A stretch of DNA of 64,000 nt from Sipunculus nudus (Eukaryota > Annelida > Sipuncula > Golfingiida > Sipunculidae). Location: positions 37,778,676 through 37,842,675 of the forward strand of contig CM049311.1 of the NCBI GenBank assembly GCA_026874595.1. The letters are read 5' to 3'. The translations under genes and the position numbers were made by a program. This document shows positions 37,299 to 49,150 of the stretch, in pieces (within the stretch, counting starts at the first letter, position 1; every line of letters begins with the position of its first letter). A model generated the notes under the pieces. The model was given only the letters and a program-made list of their open reading frames with translations. It was not told where the DNA came from and ran no database searches.

Positions 37299-37726
37299 TG
37301 CAGCAAACTCGAAAGTTTAGGCCCTTTCTCGAAATTGGCCCCAGGACTATGACACGGTATATGATAATATTGGATATGGACAATATTATAAAGTTCTAGA
37401 CCAAGAAAGCTAGACATTTGGGGAGAGCCTTAGCTCTTATCATAGACAGAAATCAAATATTCTATTATGCTTCTTAAATGTTAGTACCGACCTGTAATAT
37501 TAGTACTGACCAAATTTGATACTTGATACGATAATAATTTGATTTAAACCGATGGCTAGAAAAAAATACTCGATAATTTGCGGGCCCTTTATAGGACAGG
37601 GAGGAAAAAGGACAGAAATATAGAGATTGTAGTGTACATGGAATATGGCTTTATAGTATTGTTACCAGGGTTATGTTATTATATTGCTCAACCAGGATGG
37701 TATGGTACTTGTTTGGGCATGCAAGG

Positions 37727-38714
37727 GCTGGGTATCGGTCAGCCTATTAAGGTACAATACGTATTGCGATACACGTAAAGCAATACGCGATACGTATTAA
37801 TGATACGCTTATTTTTCTTTATGTATCCTTTTCTGATTAAAAGTCTGTGGTTATAAACCTAAATGTAAAAAAAAGGAAATACTAGTATATATATTAATAT
37901 GTGTGTCGTACTTAATACATGAATTATATATAGTATTTATTATTAAATCATATATTTCAAATGATTGGCCAACTCTGTCGTTTCATAAATGACATATTTA
38001 GACACATATTATTTCATTTTCTTTAACTTTATATGCTTAATTCCCTGTACGTTTGCATATTATTAGGAAGATTATAGGTAATATTTTTATATCCTGTAAT
38101 TCAAGAGTTTTCGGTTGTTTCTGTGAATTTGAATCGCCTAAATCACATTCCCCTCGTAAACTATTATTTGATCTTCCCCAAGATTTTAACCACTAGTTCA
38201 CCTGTTGTCGAACTATAGGGCAGAATATGCCTATATAGGCCTATATGTGGACCTTGAGATTTCTTCGCTCAATTTAAAACAATCAGAGATAAAATAATCG
38301 ATTATTAAGGGAAATACATGTCGTACTACATATAATGTAAAAAAACATGCAACGAATATTTTAAAGGTAGAAGTATATAAAATGAGCATCGTTTTCACCA
38401 GTAACGCGGACTGTTCGCAATATTCGTCTTTCATCACTCACATGCGCGCGCCGGCTTATCATGGAAGCACCCACAATTGTACATTCATCCCTCACCTATA
38501 GTCGATCATACGACATGCGATCTTATTTAACCCTTAAACGTAAACATAAGAAACAAAAGTAGCTTAGGTTTTGTTAATAGGACATATAACAGTTTAGGTG
38601 AGCGTTGTATTAGTTAGCAGAAATTGTGTTTTATCGAAACGAAAATACAGCATGCCAAGCGTATCGGTAACAGTATCGATATGTTTCGATATATTGGTAT
38701 ATTGATACAGCCAT
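37727..38714. mobile_element. Possible hAT-like non-autonomous element with GATAC-rich inverted ends
   Basis: The left end AAGGGCTGGGTATCGG is followed by AATACGTATTGCGATAC words. The right end, reversed, is CTATGGCTGTATCAATATACC, followed by ATCGATACTG and ACCGATACG. The interior is AT-rich with no open frame of interest. The proposed flanking 8-mers do not match well, so the limits are uncertain. Confidence 0.4.
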
Positions 38715-38819
38715 AGTGCCTACACATGTGTGATTGTGTTGTTCACAATATGACTCACGCAATCATAAACGGAATCTCTTGAAAATTTTCAGAGCATTGC
38801 GGCAAATAATACAAAAATG

Positions 38820-39770
38820 AATCTAGGTGGCGCAACCAATCTTGTGTATGAGAAAGCAATCGAAGATGTATAGACATGCAAATTTCAGGCAGGTACTTCA
38901 AACAACTGCTGTGCTATGTGCACAGATGCATTAAACCCAAATACGCAGAGACATTCACTGTGCAAATATTATCATAGGTTACGCATCCATTCTTGTGTAG
39001 GCGAAGCTGTCCTTGATGATTAGATATGCACTATTTCAAACAGATATTTCAAATCCCTCCTAAGAAATAAGCAGGGACATATATTATGCAAATGTATTTT
39101 AGGTGGCGCCACAAGTCCTGTATATGACGAAGTTATCCGAGATGTATAGCCATGCACAATTTCAGGCTGACATGTCAAATCACTCCTGAGAAACACGCAG
39201 AGACATTCACTGTGCAAATATTATGAAAGGTTACGCCACCATTATTGTGTAGGCGAAGCTGTCCTTGATGATTAGATATGCACTATTTCAAACAAATATT
39301 TCAAATCACTCCTGAGAAATAAGCAGGGACATATATTTTGCAAATGTAGTTTAGGTGGTGCCATAAGTCCTGTATATGACGAAATTATCCGAGATGTATA
39401 GCCATGCAAATTTCAGGCCGATTTATCAAATCCCTCCTGAGAAATAAACAAGGACATCACCTATGCAAAATTGAAGGTGGCGCCACCAGTCTTGTGTAGG
39501 CGAAGCCATCCCAGATGTATAGATATGCACAACTGCAAACAGATATATCAAATCCCTCCTGAGAAATAAGCAGGGACATACACTCTGCGAAATTATTGTA
39601 AGTGGCGCCACCAGTCTTGTATTTGACGAAGTTATCCGAGATGTATAGACAGCCACAGTTTCAGTCTGATATATTAAATCCTTCCTGAGAAAAAAGCAGT
39701 GACATACAATTTTCGATAAATCATTGTAGGTGGCGACACCTTACTTGTGTACAAGAAAGCGATCAAAGAT
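38820..39770. repeat. Monomeric (~125-140-bp) array of the GTGGCGCCAC satellite
   Basis: GGTGGCG-type blocks start at about 38826, 38968, 39101, 39228, 39353, 39475, 39600 and 39729. Each is followed by CTTGTGTAGGCGAAGC or GTATATGACGAAGT, GATGTATAG, ATGCA...TTTCA and TCAAATC(C/A)CTCCTGAGAAATAAGCAG. This is the same block order as in the 26.6-kb dimeric array. Confidence 0.85.
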
Positions 39771-40084
39771 GCATTGGCAGACCATACCTTTAGACTTATA
39801 CATCCAACTTTTCAGGTGCACTCGGAAGAAATAGCTCAACTAAGGAAGGCAGTAGCCCCAAGTGAACCAACACTAATTCGCAGATGCAGCTAATGCACTG
39901 ACTGGACTCTCTAAATGTACCTGGCTGCACTGACTGAACTCGTGAAATTTTGCCTAATCTGATTGCATGGTCCGTGTCCAAATCTGAAATAGTTGGCAGT
40001 TTGCTAAGCTACTTTAATATACAGACAAAATCCTTGACTGTTCCAAAACCTTTCTACACATACTGAAAAAAACGGTAGTTACAT

Positions 40085-40460
40085 AATTTGCATAAAATTC
40101 GGTGATGATAACTCCCGCCGTTAATGAGATTAATGATTAAGTTTAGTTTCCTGTTACTCGGGTAAAAATCACCAAACTGGAACCATTCGAACAAACTTAC
40201 CAGAGACTGTTTGTGGGATAATTTCTGTAAAATATTGACAGTTTGGCTAAACAGTTTTGGAGAAGAAATTTTGAAAGGATTAAAATCTAAGTCTATGCAG
40301 ATAGCAAAAAATAAGCTCAATCGAACAGAGTTTTTTAGATGACAATTTTTGCATAAACTTTTGTGATGCTATCTCTTATCGGTTTTTGAGATAGAATGAG
40401 TAAACAGACGACAGATCACCGTCGCATTAGCTCATTTTCGCTAAAAATGCTGGTGGCGCC
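40085..40460. repeat. Dispersed repeat related to 18.4-18.7 kb
   Basis: Two half-copies of the TTTGCATAAA...GTGATG(A/C)TA motif (40090 and 40350) and CAGAGTTTTTTAGATGAC. A further GGTGGCGCCATA satellite piece follows at 40452. Confidence 0.6.
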
Positions 40461-40571
40461 ATAAACCTTAAGCAGTTAATGACGCTGTCCAGGATCAAGC
40501 TAAACAAACATCATAGCATATACACTCATTGTCGAAATACCGGAGGTTTTGTATCAACCTCATTGTTATTC

Positions 40572-40585
40572 GGGGGGGGGGGGGG
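40572..40585. repeat. Poly-G run
   Basis: Fourteen consecutive G in an intergenic region. Confidence 0.95.
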
Positions 40586-40739
40586 ACATAGGTAGCAATG
40601 ATCTTATTTCAGGTTTGCAAGGATATTTTGTTTTTATTCAGAACCATGGGTGTTCAGTAAGACATTTCTAGGTCCAGCGGTTATGATTTGTGCTATGCTT
40701 ACGATCGGCAGATCAGCCTAATTAAGCAGATTTCACATA

Positions 40740-41065
40740 TCCAACGGCCTCCGGCCGAAATTGTGGATCGCCGGAAAGTCGCCGAATTTCAAGCCCGCTA
40801 GGGAGTCGAGCGTATTTTTCGATTAAAATCTACCCTAATACATTTGGGCATGGGCGGCGCCCTCTGAACGCAAGTGATCAAAAATCGCCCGGCGGGCGTC
40901 AGTAAACAAACGGGAGTCGTGCAAAGCCCGCTCGACATAATGGCGGGCGCCGTCCAAGTTTCGGTCAATGGTCAACTGGTCTGTCGATTATCGACCGACA
41001 GCCGGGCAACGCCCGGTTGGGCTCCGCCCGACGTTCTCCGACGTCCGCGCCTGGAGTATATTTAG
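40740..41065. other. CpG-rich island in AT-rich surroundings
   Basis: Dense in CG dinucleotides (GCCGGAAAGTCGCCG, CGCCCGGCGGGCGTC, GGCGGGCGCCGTCC, CGTTCTCCGACGTCCGCGCC), unlike flanking DNA. A 42-codon open frame starts at an ATGGCGGGC at 40940 and runs to TAG at 41063-41065 on the plus strand, with no recognised motif. It could be a promoter or first exon, or the GC-rich end of an unrecognised repeat. Confidence 0.4.
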
Positions 41066-41376
41066 GGCATGTAAAAAGTTTTACACATTTTATAATATTT
41101 CTGATGTTTGAGCGAGTGAAGAGCACTGCACAGCTACTAAGACTAAGAACTAGTGGCTAGCTAAGAGGTAACTCAAAATGCAGGGGATATATACCCCAAG
41201 GGTCAAATCCTGAGTTGACAAGAGCCCGGCCGGGTCCTTTGGTTTCCTTCACCCCTACAGACTACCGAACAACAACATCCGAGCCATGCAGAGTGCCACG
41301 TAAAAGTTATTGTAACTAGTTGTACGATGCATGTAAAATATATTAGTTTATATTTTCCTTTTAATAACCGAGACAA

Positions 41377-41392
41377 CCCCCCCCCCCCCCCC
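41377..41392. repeat. Poly-C run
   Basis: Sixteen consecutive C. Confidence 0.95.
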
Positions 41393-42255
41393 AAGAAAAA
41401 AGTACAGAAAAATCATCAAAAATGCTTCTTCTTTTTTATTTCTTGGCTGATTATGATTCCGTTTGTTTTATCTGGTAAGTGCCCCTTTTTACTTGCAGGT
41501 GGGGCAACCCTAAATTCTATTTTCTTTAATGAAAACTCATCTCATGCGCTTATTGAAATTGCATACTGGTAATTTATATTGAGGGATTGCCAGATGAGCA
41601 CATCATCATTAAATCTTGGTTTATTCACTGATGAACAAGGCTGAGTGCACATATTTTAAAAATTTTTTAAAAATAAAATAACAAAGAGTACCACAAACGT
41701 GCATAATATGCCCATTGTATGTCTTGTGACCTCTGACCTCATGAAATATGCGTGAATTTTGCTGAGAATATAATTAAGGTGAGAAACTGTAAAGATTTAT
41801 ATTTATACTGAGTTTCATTAAATCCATAAGAATTTCACTATAATCCATAAGAAGTCCCTATGGTGACCTCTGACCTCATTAAATATAAGTGGATTTTGCT
41901 GGAAATCAAATTTAGGCAAGATATTATATTGATTTATATTTTTGTTGAGCTGATCAAATTCCATTGTATTCCTCGTAGTGGTGGGCCGATCATCGAGTTA
42001 CATCGAAAGTCAGTCGGTTTGCTGCCACTTTCAAGCGCTCCATACCAAAGGCAACAATCAATTTAAAAAAATAATAATTGTTTTCTTTCCAGAATTTCTT
42101 TATGTTATAGGCAAAAATTATTCTTCCATTTTTTACCACATTCCGCGCTTCATATAACGAGTCTGTGTTCCCAGATAACTTCCATATGTAACTGAGTATG
42201 ACACGGTAGATGCGAGAACGATAAGGGTCTAAAACACTTCTGGTCTGGTTGGCAG

Positions 42256-42291
42256 TGTGGTCTGGTTGGCAGTACTGCCAACCAGACCACA
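42256..42291. repeat. Perfect 36-bp palindrome near the left end of the 8.37-kb element
   Basis: The half-site TGTGGTCTGGTTGGCAGT is followed without spacer by its exact reverse complement. A further direct copy of the half-site lies just outside (from about 42238). The right arm has an imperfect counterpart (50530-50570). Confidence 0.95.
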
Positions 42292-42815
42292 ATATGTGAT
42301 GTATAGCTATTAGTACCCTAGTCACCCTCTATGCATCAGTGCACAGCCAGCCACACCATATCATCTAATTGGATGAATAGCTATATGAACAAATGGTGCG
42401 TGTTTAATATGTGTACCACTACAGTATCAGATAGCAGTGGGGCAATTAATCATATATAGCAAACTGTATCTTTTATTCATCTTAAATTAGTGTTTATACC
42501 ACTGATCCAAAGTCGATAAAATTTGCTATATTAAAATTGAATCAAAAGTAAAACAAAAGTCACATACTAAGAAATTATTAACTATCTATCAAAATATTAA
42601 CTACTTAGGAAGTAGAATAATAATTGTAGTGATTGTGTATATATTCCATAGCCAATTAATTTTACACACATATTAACCTTGTATGTGTCTGGTTAATTCC
42701 CATTGATCTCATTCGATCTCTTGTGTTTAATTTTTGGCAAGTAAGTTGTCAGAGTGGGAGTGTGTTGTGACAGTACATAGGCATATACATACAAAACCAA
42801 TTAATAGAATATTTT

Positions 42816-44722
42816 AATAATATTTAATAATAATATATTTAATTTATATAGCGCTAATTCAACAAAATAGTTATCAAAAGCGCTTTACAAGACACAAAGC
42901 ACAGTTTTACTAAAACATAAAATGTAGATTCCTACTAAAGCAAAGATTCCTAAAAGAAAACCCTAATTTCTAAGAACTACCAAAAGCTAATATAAAAAGG
43001 TTAGTTTTAAGATTTCTTTTAAAAGAAGCTAAAGATTGTGAAGCTCTGATTGAGTGCGGAAGTTCATTCCACAACCTTGGTGCCACAGCTGAGAAAGCTC
43101 TCGAACGACACATCTCACTTCGTGCTTTAGGGATCACAAAAGCCCTTGGTCAGTTGACCTAAGCTGCCTGACTGGAACATCAAAAGTTAAGAGGTTCCTT
43201 ATGTAAATAAGCGATTGACCATTTATGGGATTTGTATACTAATAATAAAATTTTAAAACCAATGCGCTGTCGCACCGGGAGCCAATGGAGTTCTTTAAGT
43301 ATCGGTGTAATGTGGTCGCGCTTCTTGGCACCAGTTACAAGCCTAGTGTTACAGGTGCTCTATTATGTGACACTGGCGTAACTCGTGTTGTTATTACATT
43401 CCGTACTGGTTGAACTCTCGTTTTCATGTGGGCCTTGAGTTTTCACGCTTGGTCGCGGGTCACGTGATTAGCCTGGTATGTGTAGACACACGGCTATGTC
43501 TTTCTAGAGAATTCCTGGAACGCGTGTTTACTGTGGAGTAGGATCCTTATAGACTGTTCGAGAAGTAGAAAATTCCCGGCTTAGGGTGTGAAGGTATATA
43601 AAGGGCTGTTTTTTAGAACCAAGAGGCAGACAGTAGAGCAGATTCCAGCGGACGCAGAAGCGTGTCAGATTCTAAGACCTTATCCGACGAATGCGGCAAT
43701 TTCCACTAGACTGTCATTCTCCAAAAGTTTACATTCAAAGGACTTATCTTGGTTACACTGTTGGTATTCAGGTATTGTACCATTATCTTTCTGTGTGATT
43801 GTATTGACTTGTTGCTATACCGCTGTTACTGTATAATTGTATTGATTTAGTGTATTGTATTGTTAGGGTTGTTTTAGGAATAAATTATAGTTATTTGTTA
43901 ACAAAAAACGACTGACTTCTTTATTCATTCCCCTAGACATTTCCCGCTGCCTAGTGTTACAGAATCTGATTTTTTTATCTCTATTACAAAATTTGTGTTC
44001 ATCACGCATACGTGATCTGTTTATATTAGGTCCCGTAACATTAGCAGCTGCATTCTGCACTCTTTGTAGCCGGTCCAGTAACTTGCTAGGAAGACCACAT
44101 AGCATAGAGTTGGAACAGTCAATCCTTGAACTGATGAACGCATGAATTAATGTTATAAGTGAATCTTGAGTTAGGAGACCCTTTATCCTAGGTATATTAC
44201 GCAGGTGGTAAAAAGCCAAACTACAAATATTATTTACATGCTTGTCAAGGCAAAGCCCTTGGTCAAACACTACCCCCAGGTTTCTAGCACTGTTTGTTGG
44301 TACAACTACAGAGTCAAATATGTTTAGAGTTTTCAACTGAATTTTTTACCTCTGCTGGTTTGTACCAATAATCAGAACCTCAGTTTTATCAATTTTAAGC
44401 AGATTCTGACACATCCAAACACCTATGTCATGCAAGCATTTTTCAATGGTAGAAATAGAAACCTTTGATTCTGGTTTAAATGATACATAAATTTGACTGT
44501 CATCAGCATAAAAATGATAATCCATTCCATGCTGTCGTACTAATTCACCAAGTGGTAATGTGTAAATTGTACAAAACAGAGGCCCCAGCACAGAACCTTG
44601 TGGAACAACGTAGGTAATCTCAGTTGGAGAAGAATTATGACCTACAACACTAATACACTGATTTCGATTGCACAGGTATGACCTGATCCACTGCAAGGCA
44701 TCTCCAGAATAACAATAACCAG
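42816..44722 (-). mobile_element. 5'-truncated CR1/L2-type LINE, interrupted by a solo LTR
   Basis: On the minus strand the element begins near 44722 with reverse-transcriptase blocks (LQWIRSYL, VPQGSVLGPLFCTIYTLPLG, the FYADDSQIY catalytic motif, then RNLGVVFD and RLQRVQNAAA). It continues below the inserted LTR with HITPILKELHWLPV and SRAFSAVAPRLWNELPHSIR. The 3' end has TGTAAAGCGCTTTTGATAAC, GCGCTATATAAATT and a TTATTA-rich tail, as in CR1/L2 LINEs. There is an in-frame stop at about 44348 and several frame losses towards the 3' end. The endonuclease and the first RT blocks are missing, so it is dead. Confidence 0.85.
43347..44040 (+). mobile_element. Solo LTR, copy 3 (694 bp), inside the LINE
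   Basis: TGTTACAGGTG start and CCCGTAACA end, TATATAAAG at 43595-43603, AATAAA at 43879-43884, and the ATTCCAGCGGAC block. Flanks CTAG (43343-43346) and TTAG (44041-44044) differ by one base. Removing the LTR and one copy of the 4 bp rejoins the LINE frame within a conserved block. It is inserted on the plus strand, opposite to the LINE. Confidence 0.85.
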
Positions 44723-46631
44723 CTTAATAAATATTTTATTATAATTTTTTATAAATTTATGAAATATCAAAATAAATCATAACTATAAATCTAATTTGTG
44801 TAAAATAAAAAATTTAGTGTATTATTTTGCATTTTATTTAATTACTGTTGTGTGGAAGATTAAATATTTAAATATATTTTTAATGGTGTTTAACCAGTAA
44901 GAGTAAACTTGGTATAATGAACTTACCTTGAGCCTGTGGGGCTTATATAGTTGATTATAAGGTTGTTCATTCTACATCAAAGGATATAATAATGAATAAA
45001 TATCTTTAATGTACTGCAACCACAACCTTTCATGTACTGTCATAACACATTCCCACTCAGAAAATCAACTCACCAAAGGCCAACATAAGAAGAAATACAT
45101 TAAAGCTTCTGATGAGATCAAAGTCAATTAGCCTCTTAGAGTAATTATATATAATGTGGGAATTTACTGTCTGTGGTATATACCATCGCTAAGTAACTAT
45201 TCTACTTTAAATATTGTGGCATTATTAATAATATGTTAAATTACATCTTATTAGGTTATTGTTAGGAATATTTGTCACTGTTTAGATCTGTCGTACAAAG
45301 TTTTATATCACTCACTTTTAAAAAAATTGGTGTCCTCTTTCGATGTTGAATACAGATTATAAAATAACTGCAAAACCCTTGTCAAATAGACTTAAGACAA
45401 AATTACCACGTATTATAAATTCAGACAAAACAGGATACATTAAAAACAGATTGATCAGTGGAAAATATGAAAATTACATATATATTTGCATATGTCAAGA
45501 AACAAAAAATAAATAACTGCCTTACTATATCAATCAATTTTGAAAAAGCTTTTGGTTTTTCAGAACAGTCCCACATTCAGAATACTTTTATGTCTCTACA
45601 AATTTGGAGAATTCTTTAAATAAGGGACCAATGGGTCATGACGATCAGCTGATCATGATTGGACTATAAATGTTTCTCCACTGTGATACTATATCAAGTC
45701 GATAAAGCTTATGAGTATCATGGGCATGTTGGGCTATTATAAAGGAATGTAATGTAATATGTGAGTAAATGATAAATGAAATTACCTAACTGGTGGATTA
45801 ATAGAGTAAAATATAGTGGTTTATTTTTTATTTATTTAGGAGGGGTTGAAAATTGTGATATATTTGAGCAAATATGAATGCAATGACAGCAGTAATAAGC
45901 AGTAGTAGAATGATGATAAGGCTATTTGTTTAAGGATCTAAAGTGTATGGTAGTCTGCAAGCTTTCAATTTGACAGATATGATGTTATGATTAACTATGC
46001 TGATGAAGTGATTTATGAATTTGTGACTGTATGAAACAATATCTCTTTAGTCTTGACAAGGTACATTATTGTGATGCCCACTATGTCTACATATTACACA
46101 ATTTTGACATAATTTCTGGCATGTACATAGGTACCTATGGACGAATAGTTATACAAAACATTAAAGTATGAATATATCTTTTTCATCTTGTTCTTGCTTA
46201 CTGAGGCTTACTTTGTGATGGGGTTCAGAGAAGGGAAAAGTGAGGGCAGCACGAAGGTGGATGTAGAAATATTCTATTGTAATGTTTTTCATTTATATAA
46301 GAATATGAAAAGCTAAGAGGAAAGGGGCCCTCTTACTTGGTTATAGTAAAGTTCTAAATATATGATTGCAAACTAATACTCTGACAAGACTGTCATGAAG
46401 AAAAACAGTGAAAGTTTTAAGATACTGTGATGCATATGAAAATTTACAGATGGACAGGCAAGTGGACAGAATGGACTAATACCTTTATTTCACTTTCAAG
46501 GGAATAATGCATTTAAGTTTATATATAAGCCTATTTTTCTAGCATATCCACTTTTTCCATTAAGAAGTTTTTATTTAAAAATTTTTTTTTTTATTTACAG
46601 GTTTTATAAATTTTTAATTTAAAAAAAAAAA

Positions 46632-46770
46632 ACTGAAAATATAAGTTAAAATATTAGAATTGTTGCAAAAGTTGCAATCATTATATATACAGAGTAAAAA
46701 AAAAAACTGAAACTATAAGTTAGAATATTAGAATTGTTGCAAAAGTTGCAATCATTATATATCCAGAGTG
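46632..46770. repeat. ~72-bp tandem duplication
   Basis: AACTGAAA(A/C)TATAAGTTA, AATATTAGAATTGTTGCAAAAG and TTGCAATCATTATATAT(A/C)CAGAGT occur twice in succession. Confidence 0.9.
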
Positions 46771-47322
46771 TAGCTCATATTGGGTCATATTATGCATACA
46801 CATATATTTTATTATTTTTAAATCATAAATGTTTAAACTGAATTTAAAAGAAAATAATGGCACAACATGGCATATACAAGAATATTCCTTGAATCACTAT
46901 TAAAAAGTTTTGCACATTGGAGTTTTCAGTACATGCTCAATTTTATTCACCAAAATAAAATAAAAGATTCAGTAAATTTGATAAAATAAAACATCTTTTC
47001 AAATTAAGTATACACACTATTGGTTGAATGAGGGACAAACAATATCATTGTGCTAATTACTATCCCAGTTTTAATTTATTACTGGAATTAATAGTCAATT
47101 TCACACCTGGTGAAGTTTTTACTCTTCTGAAGTAAGGAATTACTTATCCGATGAACATCCACACTTTCATAGCAATACACCACTTTGTGGACACAATTAA
47201 ATGTACACTTTAATCATTGTAACCCTGGTGGTACAATACAAAATCTAAAATGTAGCATAGCCTAGAATAAGAATGAATCAAATACAGAAAATAATAACAT
47301 TCATCTAGTTTATGAGCCCACC

Positions 47323-47337
47323 GGGGGGGGGGGGGGG
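47323..47337. repeat. Poly-G run
   Basis: Fifteen consecutive G, inside the 8.37-kb element. Confidence 0.95.
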
Positions 47338-47499
47338 AGTGCAGGGCAGAGGGGAAGCCTGCTGGTAGTGGCCAAGCTGAGCAAAGGCAATCTGCCTGGG
47401 GTGGGTTACATATTGCAAATCTAGGTGGGCTAGATGTAAACAACACTTGACATGGTGTATGAAAACGTGAATAAAAGCTATTCTTTGCAATCAATTTCT

Positions 47500-48835
47500 T
47501 TCAAATTTTAAAAGATTAATTCCTTATGTATATATGCTGTGAAAATTAAATCAACAGTGCTTACAGGGAAAAAAGTCAAAGTTTAAGGAATTGATTTTTT
47601 ATTTATGCTAATAACTTGAAAAATTTGCAAAATTCAGATCTAATTTTAGGTAAATAATTGAATCTTGATTAAATAAAGTTATATTCCTGAAAAAAAAGTC
47701 TCTAGGAATTCTCATGTAAGGTGAGTAAATATATTTCCTGTTTTTTAAAAATTGCATTATATTTTGGCTTATAACTTCAAAATAATACCCAATACTGACC
47801 TAATTTTTGGTATGTTCATAGAAAATGTATGAAAGAATGTGAATACTAAATATGATCAAAAACAGATCAGTGGTTTTGATATTAGGCAGCCTTAAAGTGT
47901 AACAATGGCTTTTTTATGAAAAACGGAGGTTTTTACTTAATATCTCAAAGGAGCGAAGTCCTAATGACCCAATTTTCGGTATGGTAGGAGATTTTGGGGA
48001 CATCTAACATTATGCCAACAGCCTGGGGAGCATAGAGATGTGCACTGAATGACCTACAGTCATCAAAGCGGACTGCTTGACAATGTAAGGGAATACAACA
48101 AGAGCCTCCAAAAAAATTCAATTACTAGCCTAATTTTGCAGCTTTTATTTTTAAATTTCAGATTTTAACAGATTAAATCCTTATGTGTACATGCTGTGAA
48201 AATTAAATCCACAGTACTTACAGGAAAAAAACGTGCTGTGGCCAAAGTTGGTTAAAATTTAAGGTACCAATTTTATATTTTTGCCAATATTTAATAAAAT
48301 TTAACAGATTTTGATCTAATTTTTGGTATACAATTAAATTTTGATTAATTTAAGTTGTGTTGCTGAAAAAAAGTTCCTAGCTTTAACACTTTTGGTCTTA
48401 AGTGACCAAATACCTTTCCTGATTTTTTTACAAAGTCCATTATGTTTGGGCCCATAATTTTTTTTATATTAAATAATACTGACTTAATTTCTGGCATGTA
48501 CATAGGAACTATATAGAGGAATATTTATGGTAAATATGAAGAACCCAGATGAGTGGTTTTGATATTAGGCAGTCCTGAAGTGTAAAAATAGATTTCTAAT
48601 AAAAAATTGAGGTTTTTCCTTAATATCTCGAAGGAACAAAGTTCTATTGACCCAATTTTCGGCATGGTATAAGATTTTGGGGACATCTAACTGTATGCCG
48701 AATTTTTTATTCGAAGGTTCAATGGTGTAGAAACGTGCCAGTCTTACGGACGGACATCCAGACGGACGGACGGACGACGGACAATGGACCACGACTATAG
48801 CTCAGATGACTTATAGTCAGCTGAGCTAAAAATGG
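47500..48835 (+). repeat. Two ~660-bp tandem copies of a dispersed repeat
   Basis: ATTAA(T/A)TCCTTATGT and TATGCTGTGAAAATTAAATC-type blocks occur near 47515 and 48172. Both units continue with a TGGTTTTGATATTAGGCAG block and an AATATCTC(A/G)AAGGA(G/A)C block followed by CCCAATTTTCGG. The second ends in GGACGGACGGACGGACGACG...CAGCTGAGCTAAAAA, the same end (in reverse) as the repeat at 11855. Confidence 0.7.
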
Positions 48836-49150
48836 GTTAATATTTTTGGCACTTACATCAGCAGTTGTGTCATGAATAAAGGTTGGGCAACTGAGTATTT
48901 CACAATTTCTGGAGGAGTAAGACAAGGTTGCCCGTTGTCTTCATATTTATTAATTTTAGCATCTGAAATATTTGCAAGTAAAATATCGCTCTAATACTGA
49001 CAGGGGGTTTCAAGTCTATCAAGAGAGCTATTAAGACATTTGAACATTTTGAGAAAACATCAGGACTCAGGATAAACGTAGATAAACCTGTAGTGATGCC
49101 AGTACATGATATATTGAATGATGAAGAAAAATTTTTTTTAGTTTAAATTT
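48830..49150 (+). mobile_element. L1-like LINE reverse-transcriptase fragment
   Basis: Encodes GWATEYFTIS, then the RQGCPLSSYLLILASEI block characteristic of L1-type RT. After an internal loss of the catalytic YxDD segment it encodes KTFEHFEKTSGLRINVDK, the next conserved block. Stops and the deletion mark it as dead. The AT-rich sequence to about 49610 may be its tail. Confidence 0.65.
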
